DNA from: Streptomyces formicae
Lineage (GTDB): Bacteria; Actinomycetota; Actinomycetes; Streptomycetales; Streptomycetaceae
Length of the DNA: 64,000 nucleotides
Assembly: GCF_022647665.1 (NCBI RefSeq)
Contig: NZ_CP071872.1
Location: 4,154,001 to 4,218,000, forward strand
Direction of reading: 5' to 3'
In this document: one piece after another, positions 44,604 through 53,360 of the stretch
How the letters are laid out: each line of letters opens with the position of its first letter
Position numbering within the stretch: position 1 is the first letter of the stretch
Notes under the pieces: generated by a model
Database searches by the model: none
Seen by the model: the letters and a program-made list of their open reading frames with translations, nothing else
Told to the model about the DNA's origin: nothing
Program-made: the position numbers and the translations under genes

Positions 44604-45541
44604 GCCGGGAGGTCCTGACGGGATCGGGGGTCGAGGAGTTGGCGCAGTGTGTCGGCCAGGAGGTTGCCGATGACGACGAGGACCGCTGCGACGATGACCG
44701 TTCCCATGAGCAGCGGGCGGTCCTGGTCGGCGAAGGCGGTGGCCTGGAGGCGGCCGATGCCGGGCCAGCCGAAGATGTTCTCCACGAAAACGACGTTGGA
44801 CGCGAAGATCGCGATGTCCATGCCGGCCATGCTGATCACGGGTGGCAGCGCGCAGCGCAGCGCGTGGCGCCGCAGTACGGTGCGGCGGGGCAGGCCCTTG
44901 GCCATGGCGGTGCGTATGTGCGGGGAGGCCAGGGTCGCGGCCAGGGCGTCGCGTACCGCGCTGGAGTAGTACGGCATCCCGGTCAGCCCCAGGGCGAGGG
45001 CGGGCAGTACCAGATGGGCGGCGTCGGCGCCGTTGCTCACCGGGAACCAGCCGAGCCCGTATCCGAAGCCCAGCAGGAGCAGGTGGCCGAGGGCGAAGGC
45101 GGGAGTCGACAGCAGAGCGATATTGGCCGTCAGGACGGACCGCAGGCGCCGTCCGCGCAGCGCCTCCCAGGCGCCCAGCGCACCGCCCACCGCGATCTCC
45201 ACGACGAGTGCGGCCGCGGCCAGCAGCAGGGTCGCGGGGAGCCGGTCGGCGATGAGCGTGCCGACGGGCATGCCCCGCTGGTAGGAGTCGCCGAGGTCGC
45301 CGGTCGCCACGCCCTTGGCGTAGTGCCAGTACTGCTCCCACACCGGCGCGTGCAGCTGCAGCCCTTCGCGGATGTGCTCCAGGAGTTCGGGTGTGGCGCG
45401 GGGGCCGGCGATGGAGCGGGCGGCGTCACCGGGGACGAGGTACAGCAGGGCGAAGGTGAGGGTGATGACGGCGGCGATGGTGACGGCGCCCAGCAGCAGC
45501 TGCCCTCCGGTACGGCGGACCGCTTTCAGATGTCCAGCCAT
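44600..45541 (-). CDS. ABC importer permease 1 (DppB-like)
   Basis: A 313-residue membrane protein with about six transmembrane helices, the first at residues ~12-36 ('LLLGAVTIAAVITLTFALLYLVPGD'). The DppB signature 'YLVPGDAARSIAG' lies near the N-terminus. The EAA-like cytoplasmic loop is 'RTAMAKGLPRRTVLRRHALRCALPPVISMAG', and the end shows 'VFVENIFGWPGIGRLQATAFADQDRPL'. It starts at ATG 45541, within the 3' end of the second permease gene. Confidence 0.93.
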   Translation of the reverse strand: MAGHLKAVRRTGGQLLLGAVTIAAVITLTFALLYLVPGDAARSIAGPRATPELLEHIREGLQLHAPVWEQYWHYAKGVATGDLGDSYQRGMPVGTLIADRLPATLLLAAAALVVEIAVGGALGAWEALRGRRLRSVLTANIALLSTPAFALGHLLLLGFGYGLGWFPVSNGADAAHLVLPALALGLTGMPYYSSAVRDALAATLASPHIRTAMAKGLPRRTVLRRHALRCALPPVISMAGMDIAIFASNVVFVENIFGWPGIGRLQATAFADQDRPLLMGTVIVAAVLVVIGNLLADTLRQLLDPRSRQDLPA

Positions 45542-46464
45542 GAGCGCCTCTCGGGTTCCGCGGCCATGCGGCTGACGCCTTCGCCGACCAGGACGAAGGA
45601 CAGCACCAGGGCCACGACCACGGTGAGCGGGGCGAGCAGGAGCCAGGGGGCGAACTCCAGGGCCTGGGCACCGGTGTTGAGCAGGCTGCCGAGTTCCGGC
45701 TGCGGCGGTGCGACTCCGGCGCCCAGGTAGGACAGGCCGGAGCCGATGACGACGACGGCCGCGCCGTTGAGGGCGGCGATGCTGAGGAGCAGTGTGCGGA
45801 TGTGGGGCAGGATGTGGCGGGCCAGCACGGTGCGCGGCCGTACTCCGTGGGCGAGTGCGGCTTCGACGAACGGTTCCGCGCGCAGCCGCTGTGTCTCGCC
45901 GTGCACCAGGCGGGCGGTCCAGGCCCAGTACAGGGCGGTGACCAGGGCGACGATGCCGCCCGTGCCGCGGCCGATCACGCCGGCCAGGGCGAGTGCGGAG
46001 ATGACGGTGGGGACCGACAGGAAGATGTCGGCGGTCCGCATCAGGAGCTGTTCCAGCGCTCCCCGGCAGAAACCCGCCGTCAGGCCGACCAGGGTGCCCA
46101 GGCCCACGGAGCCGAGGTTGGCCAGGACCGCGAACTGGAGGGTGGTGCGCAGGGCGTGGACGACGCGGGCGAGCAGGTCCCGGCCCAGGACGTCGGTGCC
46201 CAGCAGGTGGCCGTGTTCTCCCGGTCCTCGCGGCAGTCCGAGTGCGCTGACGCCGTCGCGGTCGATGTGGAGCGGGTCGCCGAACAACGGGGCCGCGAGC
46301 GCGAGCGCGGCCAGAGCGGTCAGGAGGCTGAGTCCGGTGGCGAGGAGCCTGCGGCCGCGTGCCTGCCGGGCCGCGGCTGGGAGCGGGTGCCGCGTCGGGG
46401 CCGGGTGGGAGCCGCGGGGCGTGGACCGGTCCGGCAGGAAGGTGCCGGTCACGCGCTCACCCAT
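45526..46464 (-). CDS. ABC importer permease 2 (DppC-like)
   Basis: A 312-residue permease. A Pro/Arg-rich cytoplasmic N-terminus precedes the first helix, then 'HLLGTDVLGRDLLARVVHALRTTLQ', the DppC hallmark. The EAA loop is 'EAALAHGVRPRTVLARHILPHIRTLL', and the late motif is 'GSGLSYLGAGVAPPQPELGSLLNTG'. The start is ATG 46464, overlapping the binding-protein gene end by 16 bp; an internal GTG a few codons later is also possible. It pairs with the 44600 permease. Confidence 0.93.
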   Translation of the reverse strand: MGERVTGTFLPDRSTPRGSHPAPTRHPLPAAARQARGRRLLATGLSLLTALAALALAAPLFGDPLHIDRDGVSALGLPRGPGEHGHLLGTDVLGRDLLARVVHALRTTLQFAVLANLGSVGLGTLVGLTAGFCRGALEQLLMRTADIFLSVPTVISALALAGVIGRGTGGIVALVTALYWAWTARLVHGETQRLRAEPFVEAALAHGVRPRTVLARHILPHIRTLLLSIAALNGAAVVVIGSGLSYLGAGVAPPQPELGSLLNTGAQALEFAPWLLLAPLTVVVALVLSFVLVGEGVSRMAAEPERRSWLDI

Positions 46465-48125
46465 AGCCGGTCGTAGTAGGACCCGGTCTCGCCCCGCATG
46501 TGGTAGTTGCGCACCCGCGGGTTGCGGGCCGCCAGGAAGTTCAGGGACGAGACGAAGACGCCGGGCGGGTCGTCCACGAGCAGCCGTTCGGCCTCGGCGA
46601 GGTGGGCGTTGCAGACGGCCGCACTGCGGCTGGCGCGTGCCTTGGCGAGCAGGGCGTCCACCGCCTTGCTGCCGTAGCCGCCGTAGTTGCTCGACCCTTC
46701 GGAGGCGAAGCAGTTGCCCGCCAGATCGAGTGCGTTGGGGTTGATCATGTACCAGTGCTGCGGGAACAGATCGCACTGCCGGCCCGCGATGGCCTGATCC
46801 AGCGCGGCCTTGGACATCGGCTCGATGATCACCTCGACTCCGGCCTCGCGCCACAGTTGCTGGACGACCTGGCTGAGCTGGTCCCACGGGGCGGACCCGT
46901 CGTGCGCGAACCGCAGCCGCAGGCCGCCGGCACCGGCTTCGGCCAGCAGCAGCCGGGCCTTGGCGAGGTCCGTGCGGTAGGGGCGGGCGGTGCGTTCGTA
47001 GTGCGGGAGGTGCTTGGGGAACGGCAGCGCCCAGGCCTCCTGGCTGCCGTAGGTGAAGCGGGCCAGCAGTTCGGTGTCGGTGGCGTGGTTCAGGGCCTGC
47101 CGCACGCGTGGGTCGCGCAGATACCGGTGGCCGGTGCGCAGGCCGATCCAGGACGTGCCCAGCAGCCTGATGGGCACCACGTACCGCTCGCGCAGCCGGG
47201 GCCGGGAGTTGATCAGCGGACCCAGTGATACCGGGGCGCCGCCTCCGAGGACGTCCAGTTCGCCGCTGACGAGCTGCCGCAGCTGCATCGTCTGGGCGAT
47301 GCCCCACCGGTATTCGAGAGTGTCGATGAACGGCGTGCCCTTCCACAGGTAGTAGGGGTGGCGCCGGAACACCGCCCGCTGCCGCTCGCGGTCGTAGGAG
47401 GCGATGGCGAATGGCCCGGTGCCTACCGGGCGGCGGCCGAAGTCGGTTCCCCGGCGGCGTACTTCCTCCCTGGGCAGCGCCGCCGTGAACGGCTGGCACA
47501 GCACGCCCGGGAACATGAGGTCCGGCACCTGGAGGCGGACCTGCAGGGTGTGGTCGTCGATGCGCCGCAGACCGGCGACCGATGTCGCCTTCCCCTCGTT
47601 GACCTCCCGCGCTCCCTCGATGCTGAAGAGATAGCTGGCCGCCCAGGACGCCACGGCGGGGTCGAGCACCCGTGTCCAGGTGTAGATGTAGTCGTCGGCT
47701 GTCACCTCGCGCCCGTTGTGGAACCTCACGCCCGGGCGGAGGCGGACCGTGTAGAGGAGGCCGTCCTCGGAGACCTCGGGCTGCCGCGCCGCGGCACTGG
47801 GCGCGGGCCCGCCCGATTGCCCGTCGAACTGGTAGAGCGGCGTGTACAGCACGCTGGTCGCCGCCTCCCACGCGTGCAGGTCGTAGCCGAGTGCCGGGTC
47901 GTACGACTGGGCCTCGTCGGTCCAGCCGGTGACGACGTAGCCGCCGTAGCCGGCCTTGGACGGCGTGCCGGGCCCGGGGGCGATACGGCGCGGTGCGGCC
48001 TTGAGTTCGACGGCGGCGGGGGCGGCGTCCGGCTTCCTGGGCCGGGTGCAGCCGCCGAGCACCAGACCCGCCGCACCGAGCCCGAGGCCATGCAGGAGCA
48101 TGCGCCGTGCCGGGGCTTGATTCAT
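46449..48125 (-). CDS. Solute-binding lipoprotein, family 5 (SBP_bac_5)
   Basis: A 558-residue extracellular binding protein. The N-terminus 'ARRMLLHGLGLGAAGLVLGGC' is a signal peptide with an Arg pair (possibly Tat) and a lipobox ending at Cys 26. Family-5 landmarks are 'TSVLYTPLYQFDGQ', 'YTVRLRPGVRFHNGREVTADDYIYTW', 'GTGPFAIASYDRERQRAVFRRHPYY' and 'VRQALNHATDTELL'. It starts at ATG 48125 with 'ggagagg' upstream and leads an operon with two permeases and two ATPases, so the importer is complete. The substrate is probably a short peptide or another small solute; the sequence does not say which. Confidence 0.93.
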   Translation of the reverse strand: MNQAPARRMLLHGLGLGAAGLVLGGCTRPRKPDAAPAAVELKAAPRRIAPGPGTPSKAGYGGYVVTGWTDEAQSYDPALGYDLHAWEAATSVLYTPLYQFDGQSGGPAPSAAARQPEVSEDGLLYTVRLRPGVRFHNGREVTADDYIYTWTRVLDPAVASWAASYLFSIEGAREVNEGKATSVAGLRRIDDHTLQVRLQVPDLMFPGVLCQPFTAALPREEVRRRGTDFGRRPVGTGPFAIASYDRERQRAVFRRHPYYLWKGTPFIDTLEYRWGIAQTMQLRQLVSGELDVLGGGAPVSLGPLINSRPRLRERYVVPIRLLGTSWIGLRTGHRYLRDPRVRQALNHATDTELLARFTYGSQEAWALPFPKHLPHYERTARPYRTDLAKARLLLAEAGAGGLRLRFAHDGSAPWDQLSQVVQQLWREAGVEVIIEPMSKAALDQAIAGRQCDLFPQHWYMINPNALDLAGNCFASEGSSNYGGYGSKAVDALLAKARASRSAAVCNAHLAEAERLLVDDPPGVFVSSLNFLAARNPRVRNYHMRGETGSYYDRLWVSA

Positions 48126-49637
48126 GGCACCTCTCCGTACCCGACCGCGCCCAACTTCCGCTATATGAAAGCCGTGTTCACGGTACGGACGCACAGTAGG
48201 AGGGTGGCCAGGTCCGTCACAAGACTCCCCCGCCGCCCGGGAGCCGACGTGCCGGCGGTGCCGTTGCCGTGGATCACCTGTCGTCGCCCCCAGGACACAC
48301 CGCGGGTGACTGGCGTGCGGGGGCGCGCGGTGGTGGAGCGGCCCGCGCGTCCTTCGGCGAGAACCGGGCTCCGCCGGCGGCCGCGAACGGCCACGCACCG
48401 CCCGCATCGCCCGCATCGCCCGCATCGGCCATCCTGGCGGCGTCGAAGCTCCGTCTGACAGGCGCACGGTTTCCCCTGTCACAGAGCGCGTTCTTGAACT
48501 CTGGCGGTGAGCCGACCGCTCCGGGCCGCGGGATCTTGTCGTGCCGGCCACCGCCACCGCCACTCGCGGATCGACGGGAACGCCGTTCGAAACGTCGTCG
48601 GGCGCGGGGGAAACGGGGCGGGCCACGTGCGTGTGTGCCGTACCTGACGACCTGGATGGTCAACCCGTGTGTATCCCGGCTGTCAACGCACGTACCTCGT
48701 TTCAGCCTTCGAGACGGCCCGTGCCGCCCACGTCCAGGAGCGGCACGGGCGATCCGCTCACGGCAAGGCCGGATCGATCAGTCCCGGCCGTACAGTGGCC
48801 GGGATTGAGGCATCGAGGTGGCGCGGCGCCTGCGCGCCGGGGACCTCACGCGCGATCAGAACTGTGCCACCGCGGAGTTTCCGCTGCCGCGGGGCCGCGA
48901 AGGCGCCGGTGTCCGATGCGGCGGCCGTGTTCGTTGTCAGGGCGCCGAGTTGCCCAGTGGCCCGCCGCGGAGCGTTACGAGTCTTGCGGGCTCGCGCGCG
49001 AAGCCCCTACCGTCACAGGCCTTGATTGAACAGTCAGTCAAAGTTGACTCAGGGATTCAGCGTGGCCACCTCATCGAAGTCCTCCCGAACCACGGTTCAC
49101 CGTGCCGGGCCCCCGGCATGCCTGAGCCGGGCCGTGCTGGAGCGTGCCCTCGCATCCTTTGGCCAGAGCCGGCTGCTCCCGGCCACCGGGTGCACCAGCC
49201 TGATCCGGGGCCGGCGGGGGGCCTCCCCGCGCGGCCTGGGTGCGGGGTTACGCGTGCTGGGCGGCGAGCCCGTTCGCTGAAACGATTCGGTCACATCAGG
49301 CGGTCAGAGCGCCGTTCTGGCTGGACAGGCCGGCGTCTGGTCACGGCGGCCGGCCCTGGGACCGGCCGCCGCGCCCAGCGGCCTCTCCCGCTTCGTACCC
49401 GGCTCGTTCGGTGCCCGTCTGACGGTCGCGTTCCCGCGGGTCCTCGCCGGTAGCCGCGGCGTCCGGCGCCCCTGATGTCACCCCGGTCACCGCACCGCCT
49501 GCCGTGGCACCGCGGGCCCCCCGGCGCCGCGGCGCTTGCCGGACACCGCCGCCGAAGCGCCCCTTCTCGCCACCCCTGGAAGCGTACGCGTGCGTCTTGT
49601 GCGTACCGCGCCTCCTGAACACAAGGAACTGAGGTAC
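48126..49637. other. 1.5-kb intergenic region between divergent operons
   Basis: It separates the minus-strand transporter operon from the plus-strand fucosidase gene. The open frames here have poor starts and no recognisable domains. A TetR-type palindrome lies at 49022-49041. A 35-bp stretch near 48669 ('gtgtatcccggctgtcaacg') resembles one near 59576, but I cannot assign a meaning. Confidence 0.5.
49022..49041. promoter_or_regulatory. Candidate TetR/BetI-type operator
   Basis: ttgattgaacagtcagtcaa is an imperfect palindrome (7 of 10 positions of each half match) of the TTGAnTGA...TCAnTCAA type bound by BetI and related TetR regulators. It lies ~0.9 kb upstream of the binding-protein gene and ~0.6 kb upstream of the fucosidase gene. 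The TetR gene at 40327-40986 is the obvious candidate regulator. Confidence 0.45.
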
Positions 49638-50882
49638 ATGACCACGCAGTCGTGGTTCGCCGAGGCCAAGCTCGGCATCTTCGTCCACTGGGGGATCTCC
49701 TCGGTCCGGGGCATCGCCCTGTCCCGGTCCGCCGGGTCCGGCGAGCTCTCGTACCAGGAGTACATGGAGCAGCTGCACGGGTTCACCGCCGCGCAGTACA
49801 GCGCCGATGCCTGGGCGGATGTGTTCACCCGCGCCGGCGCCAGGTACGCGGTGATGACCGCGAAGCAGCACGACGGGGTGGCTCTGTGGGACACCGCGAC
49901 CACGGAACTGTCCGTGGTCAGGGCCACTCCGGCGGGCAGGGACCTGGTCCGCCCCTTCACTCGGGCGCTGCGCCGGCACGGTCTGCGCGTCGGGCTGTAC
50001 CTGTCGTGCGACGGGTACGGCCACCGCCCCGATTCGGCGCCCGGGCGTTTACGGCGCCGCCCGCCGGCGGATGCGAGCACGTCAGTGCCACAGCGCCATG
50101 ACAGCGGTCAGCAGGGGTGGGAGGCGCGTCAGCGCCTGACCCACCAAAGGCAGATCCAGGAATTGGTCGACAGCTGTGAGCCGGACCTGTTGTGGTTCGA
50201 CGGAGCCGCGGGGAACGGCCAGGGGCCGTGGACGGCGGAGGAACTGGCGAGGCTGAGCCCTGCCCTCGGGCCGGAGACAGTCGTCATCGGATGCACGGGC
50301 GGTGACGGGGACTACGCCACGCCGGAACTTGGGATACCGATCGTTCCGCCCGACGGGCCCTGGGAGCTGTGCTATCCGCTCGGCGACGCACACGGCCATC
50401 AGTCCGGCGCCGGCTACCCGTCCGTGCGTGAGCTCATCCATGTCTTCGCGGACACCATCGCCGGCGGCGGGAACCTCCTGCTCAAGACCAGCCCGCGAGA
50501 AGACGGAACGATCCCGCCCGAGCACGTGGACCGCCTCAAGGGCCTGGGCCGGTGGATCCGCCGCAACCACGACGCCGTCTACTCCACTACCGGACTGCCC
50601 TACGGCTACTTCGAGGGCCCGTCCACCCTGTCCCAGGACCGCCGCACCCTGTTCCTCATCTGCACGCGTGCCCCCGACCACCTCATCGAGCTGCGAGGAC
50701 TGCGCAACACGGTGCGGCGCATATCCGTCCTGAGCACGGGTGAGGAGGTTCCCTACCACGTGGTGGACGGTCTGCCCGACTGGAACATCCCGCGCGTCAT
50801 CCGCATCAAGCCCCCCGCCACGTGCGGCGTTCTGGCCCTTGAACTCGACGGCGAACTCGAACTCCACCAGGCCACGGGATAA
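49638..50882 (+). CDS. GH29 alpha-L-fucosidase-like glycoside hydrolase
   Basis: A 414-residue protein starting at ATG 49638 ('gaggta' upstream). GH29 landmarks are 'WFAEAKLGIFVHWGISSV' at the start, 'RAGARYAVMTAKQHDGVALWDT', 'HGLRVGLYLS', the nucleophile Asp in 'EPDLLWFDGAAG', and the late 'ELIHVFADTIAGGGNLLLKTSP'. It lacks a signal peptide, so it is likely cytoplasmic, and the region between 'YLSCDG' and 'RQRLTHQRQIQELVDS' is Arg/Pro-rich and shorter than in most family members. It would cleave alpha-L-fucosides, possibly on sugars brought in by the nearby importer (inference from position). Confidence 0.87.
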   Translation: MTTQSWFAEAKLGIFVHWGISSVRGIALSRSAGSGELSYQEYMEQLHGFTAAQYSADAWADVFTRAGARYAVMTAKQHDGVALWDTATTELSVVRATPAGRDLVRPFTRALRRHGLRVGLYLSCDGYGHRPDSAPGRLRRRPPADASTSVPQRHDSGQQGWEARQRLTHQRQIQELVDSCEPDLLWFDGAAGNGQGPWTAEELARLSPALGPETVVIGCTGGDGDYATPELGIPIVPPDGPWELCYPLGDAHGHQSGAGYPSVRELIHVFADTIAGGGNLLLKTSPREDGTIPPEHVDRLKGLGRWIRRNHDAVYSTTGLPYGYFEGPSTLSQDRRTLFLICTRAPDHLIELRGLRNTVRRISVLSTGEEVPYHVVDGLPDWNIPRVIRIKPPATCGVLALELDGELELHQATG

Positions 50883-51037
50883 CCGGGGTTGGCGCCGGGA
50901 CCGCGCATTCGTGCCGCGTCCGGGGACCAGCCGGCATCTCCGCCGCGGGTCATCCGGCCTGAGCGGCACGGCGACCCGCGGCACTTCAACAGGGCCGACT
51001 TCCCGGTAATCGCGGCACGCCGGGAATGACGGGAATA

Positions 51038-51335
51038 CTCGCGCCTGGGAATGCGCGCTCTTTCCGCGGGTCGGCGGCTTGTTGAACTCGTCCTGGTGGC
51101 GCTCAGGTTATCGCTCGGCTGTGGGCCGATCGGGGCCCGGTGGGTGTCGCGCGGGGCTGGTCTCCGGTGGCGGGGTGCTGGGGTTGCGGCGGTCCCGTTC
51201 GGCGCGCAGCACGTGGTCCTCCCGGTAGAGATTGCGTTTGCCGTAGCGGGCTACGGGCCGCAGGTAGCCTCTGCGAACCCATTGGCGGATGCATGCGGGG
51301 CTCACTTGGGCGATCTCGGCGGCTTCGGTGGTGGT
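51038..51335. repeat. Imperfect ~0.29-kb direct repeat, right copy (partner 39895-40190)
   Basis: It matches the left copy in the same orientation, from 'cgcctgggaatgcgcgc' through the HTH-coding region. Here the minus-strand HTH gene is intact. The orientation and bracketing position are described with the left copy. Confidence 0.8.
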
Positions 51336-51407
51336 CAGCAGTCTGTGCGAGGGGTCCGCGAGTGCGGGATCGGCTTGGATGCCGCGTCGGGAGAACTGTG
51401 GGGGCAT
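51108..51407 (-). CDS. MerR/AlpA-type helix-turn-helix protein
   Basis: A 99-residue protein from ATG 51407. The HTH is 'LLTTTEAAEIAQVSPACIRQWVRRGYLRPVARYGKRNLYREDHVL', with the wing 'GKRNLYREDHV' typical of MerR-like/excisionase-type DNA-binding domains (HTH_17). The tail is Pro-rich and disordered. Such single-domain proteins in actinobacterial mobile DNA act as excisionases or local regulators. The zinc-ribbon gene lies 37 bp upstream on the same strand. A broken copy is at ~39960-40190. Confidence 0.82.
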   Translation of the reverse strand: MPPQFSRRGIQADPALADPSHRLLTTTEAAEIAQVSPACIRQWVRRGYLRPVARYGKRNLYREDHVLRAERDRRNPSTPPPETSPARHPPGPDRPTAER

Positions 51408-51444
51408 GGTGTGTCCTTGACGCTGGAGCGGGGCGGGTCCGGGT

Positions 51445-52023
51445 TCATCCTGTGGCGGGCCAGTAGCTGTTGCAGGAGCGGCAGACGATGTCGCCGTCGG
51501 CTCGGCGCATGAGGGCACGCAGGTCGCATGCGGGGCATGGCTGGGGCAGTCGCCGGGGCGGTTCCTCTCGGTCCAGGAGCTGGCAGGCGTGGGTGTAGGC
51601 CCGCCAGACTTTCCGGGCGCGGGCGGCGTCGGCGGCGGTGCGCACGGCCGCCGGCAGGTCTTCGGACAGTGCCAGGCACAGTTGCTGGAGCAGGCGGCCG
51701 GGGCGGACGGGCTCGGACGGGAGTGCGCTGGGGAGAGCGTGGGCTGACCAGCAGCGGACCGTTCTGACGCAGTGTTCGGCGTGGGCGAGCAGGGAGATCC
51801 TCAAGGGGACGGGAATGTTCCGGCTCCGCCATGGTGTGTGGCGGGCCGCCGATTCGATTCTTCGGTGGGGTGTGCCGTGGGGGAGCTCGACATGTAACTG
51901 GACGTAGATGTGGGGCAGTTTGTCCAGGGCCCAGCGCAGCCTGTAGGAACAGACCTGACATACCGGGCATGGCTCTTCCGGTTGCGTGGTGTCGGAGGCA
52001 CATATGAGGCACGTAGGTTGCAT
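51445..52023 (-). CDS. Zinc-ribbon protein of unknown function
   Basis: A 192-residue protein with two Cys4-type ends: N-terminal 'CLICASDTTQPEEPCPVCQVC' and C-terminal 'CPACDLRALMRRADGDIVCRSC'. The helical middle contains 'LRWALDKLPHIYVQLHVELP'. The two cysteine clusters suggest zinc ribbons, often used for nucleic-acid or protein contacts. It sits in a same-strand pair with the HTH gene, the arrangement seen in many Streptomyces accessory elements. The biochemical role is unknown. Confidence 0.75.
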   Translation of the reverse strand: MQPTCLICASDTTQPEEPCPVCQVCSYRLRWALDKLPHIYVQLHVELPHGTPHRRIESAARHTPWRSRNIPVPLRISLLAHAEHCVRTVRCWSAHALPSALPSEPVRPGRLLQQLCLALSEDLPAAVRTAADAARARKVWRAYTHACQLLDREEPPRRLPQPCPACDLRALMRRADGDIVCRSCNSYWPATG

Positions 52024-52144
52024 GAGTCGCTCCTGGCGGCCGCCTGGGCGGAGCGCGGACGGGCGGATACGGCACGCCCGGCTGGTGAGCGGCGGGCCAC
52101 GGGATGTGAGGGCTTGGCGGGTGGTCGGCCGGTGCCGCGGCGGC

Positions 52145-53071
52145 TCAGGCCGGCGGGCAGCAGGCGTTGATGCCGGCGAGCTCGTCGGGGGTGAAGTCCA
52201 GGCGGCCGACTGCCTCCCGGGCCTCTGAGAGGTGGTCGAACTGGGAGGTGGAGAGGAGGGCGGAGGTGATGCGCGGGTTGTGCAGGGTCCAGCTGAGGGC
52301 GAGCTGCGCCAGGCTCTGGCCGCGTTCGGCGGCGATGGGAGAGAGAGCGGACAGCACCTCGGGCGGAGCGGCCAGCGCGCGACCGCGGCCGGTCAGGGCG
52401 GCGCCCGCCAGCGGGGCGCCGGCGACGCAGCCGATGCCGTGGAGGTCGAGGACGTCCAGGATCTTGCCTTCGAGCCACCGGTCGAGCAGGGAGTACGAGG
52501 CCTGGTAGAGCACGGCGGGGGTGCCCAGCCGGTTCAGGAGTACGGCCGCCCGTGCCAGCACGGACGGCCCGAACCCCGACAGGCCCACGTAGAGGGCCTT
52601 TCCCTGGTGGACCGCGCTCGCCAGCGCGCCCATGGTCTCCTCGAGCGGGCAGGTGTGGTCGTAGCGGTGGGCGTAGAGGATGTCGACGTAGTCGAGGCCG
52701 GTGTGCCGGAGCAGGGTGTTGAGCTGGGAGAGCAGATGCCCGCGGGAGCCGAATCCGGCCAGGGGGCCGGGGCCGGTTCCCAGGCCGATGCGGGTGGAGA
52801 CGGTCACGTCGCCGCGCCATGCGCGCACCGTTGCCAGGGCGTGGCCGATGGTGCCGTCGGCCGTTGCCGATATCTGACCGCGGCGTGGGGTGAAGTCGAA
52901 GTGGGTGATGCCCTCGTTCACCGCGTGGTGGATCAGTGCGCTGGGTGCAGGCAGCGGCTTCTTGCCGCCTGCCAGGCTGAGGGAGAGGACGGGGAGGTGG
53001 AGGCCGCTGCGGCCGCTGCGGCGGTGGGTCATGCGATGTGCGGCGGCGGTGCTCGGGGGTGGTGCGGGCAT
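52145..53071 (-). CDS. Aldo/keto-reductase-fold protein lacking two catalytic residues
   Basis: A 308-residue protein from ATG 53071 ('gagaggaa' upstream) with the AKR TIM-barrel pattern: 'RSGRSGLHLPVLSLSLAGG', 'EGITHFDFTPRRGQ', 'LLRHTGLDYVDILYAHRYDH', 'ALYVGLSGF', and the NADP-site end 'LALSWTLHNPRITSALLSTS'. Of the Asp-Tyr-Lys-His tetrad, Asp ('FDF') and His ('YAHRYD') are present. The usual Tyr ('YG') reads 'RRG', and the usual Lys ('STK') reads 'STR'. It may therefore bind cofactor without normal reductase activity, as some regulatory or Kv-beta-like AKRs do. Confidence 0.85.
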   Translation of the reverse strand: MPAPPPSTAAAHRMTHRRSGRSGLHLPVLSLSLAGGKKPLPAPSALIHHAVNEGITHFDFTPRRGQISATADGTIGHALATVRAWRGDVTVSTRIGLGTGPGPLAGFGSRGHLLSQLNTLLRHTGLDYVDILYAHRYDHTCPLEETMGALASAVHQGKALYVGLSGFGPSVLARAAVLLNRLGTPAVLYQASYSLLDRWLEGKILDVLDLHGIGCVAGAPLAGAALTGRGRALAAPPEVLSALSPIAAERGQSLAQLALSWTLHNPRITSALLSTSQFDHLSEAREAVGRLDFTPDELAGINACCPPA

Positions 53072-53177
53072 GAAGGTGTTCCTCTCGCGTCTTCGGCTCG
53101 CGTCTTCGGCTGCCGGCCAGGCGTGGGGCGGGGCTTGGGCCCAGCGCGTGGGGGGGGCGCGGTGAGCTGGGCGCAGT

Positions 53178-53250
53178 GAGGCGTGCGGGACTCGAACCCG
53201 CGACCGGAGGATTATGAGTCCCCTGCTCTGACCTGCTGAGCTAACGCCTC
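53178..53250 (-). tRNA. tRNA-Met (CAU anticodon)
   Basis: A 73-nt cloverleaf on the minus strand. The acceptor stem is GAGGCGT/ACGCCTC, the D stem GCTC/GAGC, and the anticodon stem GGGGA/TCCTC with loop CTCATAA (anticodon CAU). The T arm is GCGGG-TTCGAGT-CCCGC. No encoded CCA. The loop sequence is like the elongator tRNA-Met of Streptomyces; a tRNA-Ile2 (lysidine) identity cannot be excluded. Confidence 0.9.
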
Positions 53251-53360
53251 TCGCACATGGGGTGGACCGCTGCCCAGGGGCGTCGGCGCCCGGCGCCCCG
53301 TCTCTTGCGGTCCGGGAAGGTGCTGCGTGGTGCCGGCCGGCCGCGGATGGTCACGTTCCG

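Noticed and set aside
43557-44618. Plus-strand open frame opposite the DppD-like gene
   Set aside because: Antisense shadow; the minus strand has all ABC motifs and overlapping starts and stops with its neighbours.
48669-49025. Possible small zinc-finger-like gene on +
   Set aside because: A few Cys/His residues without proper spacing, no start signal and no continuation; similarity to 59576 is too short.
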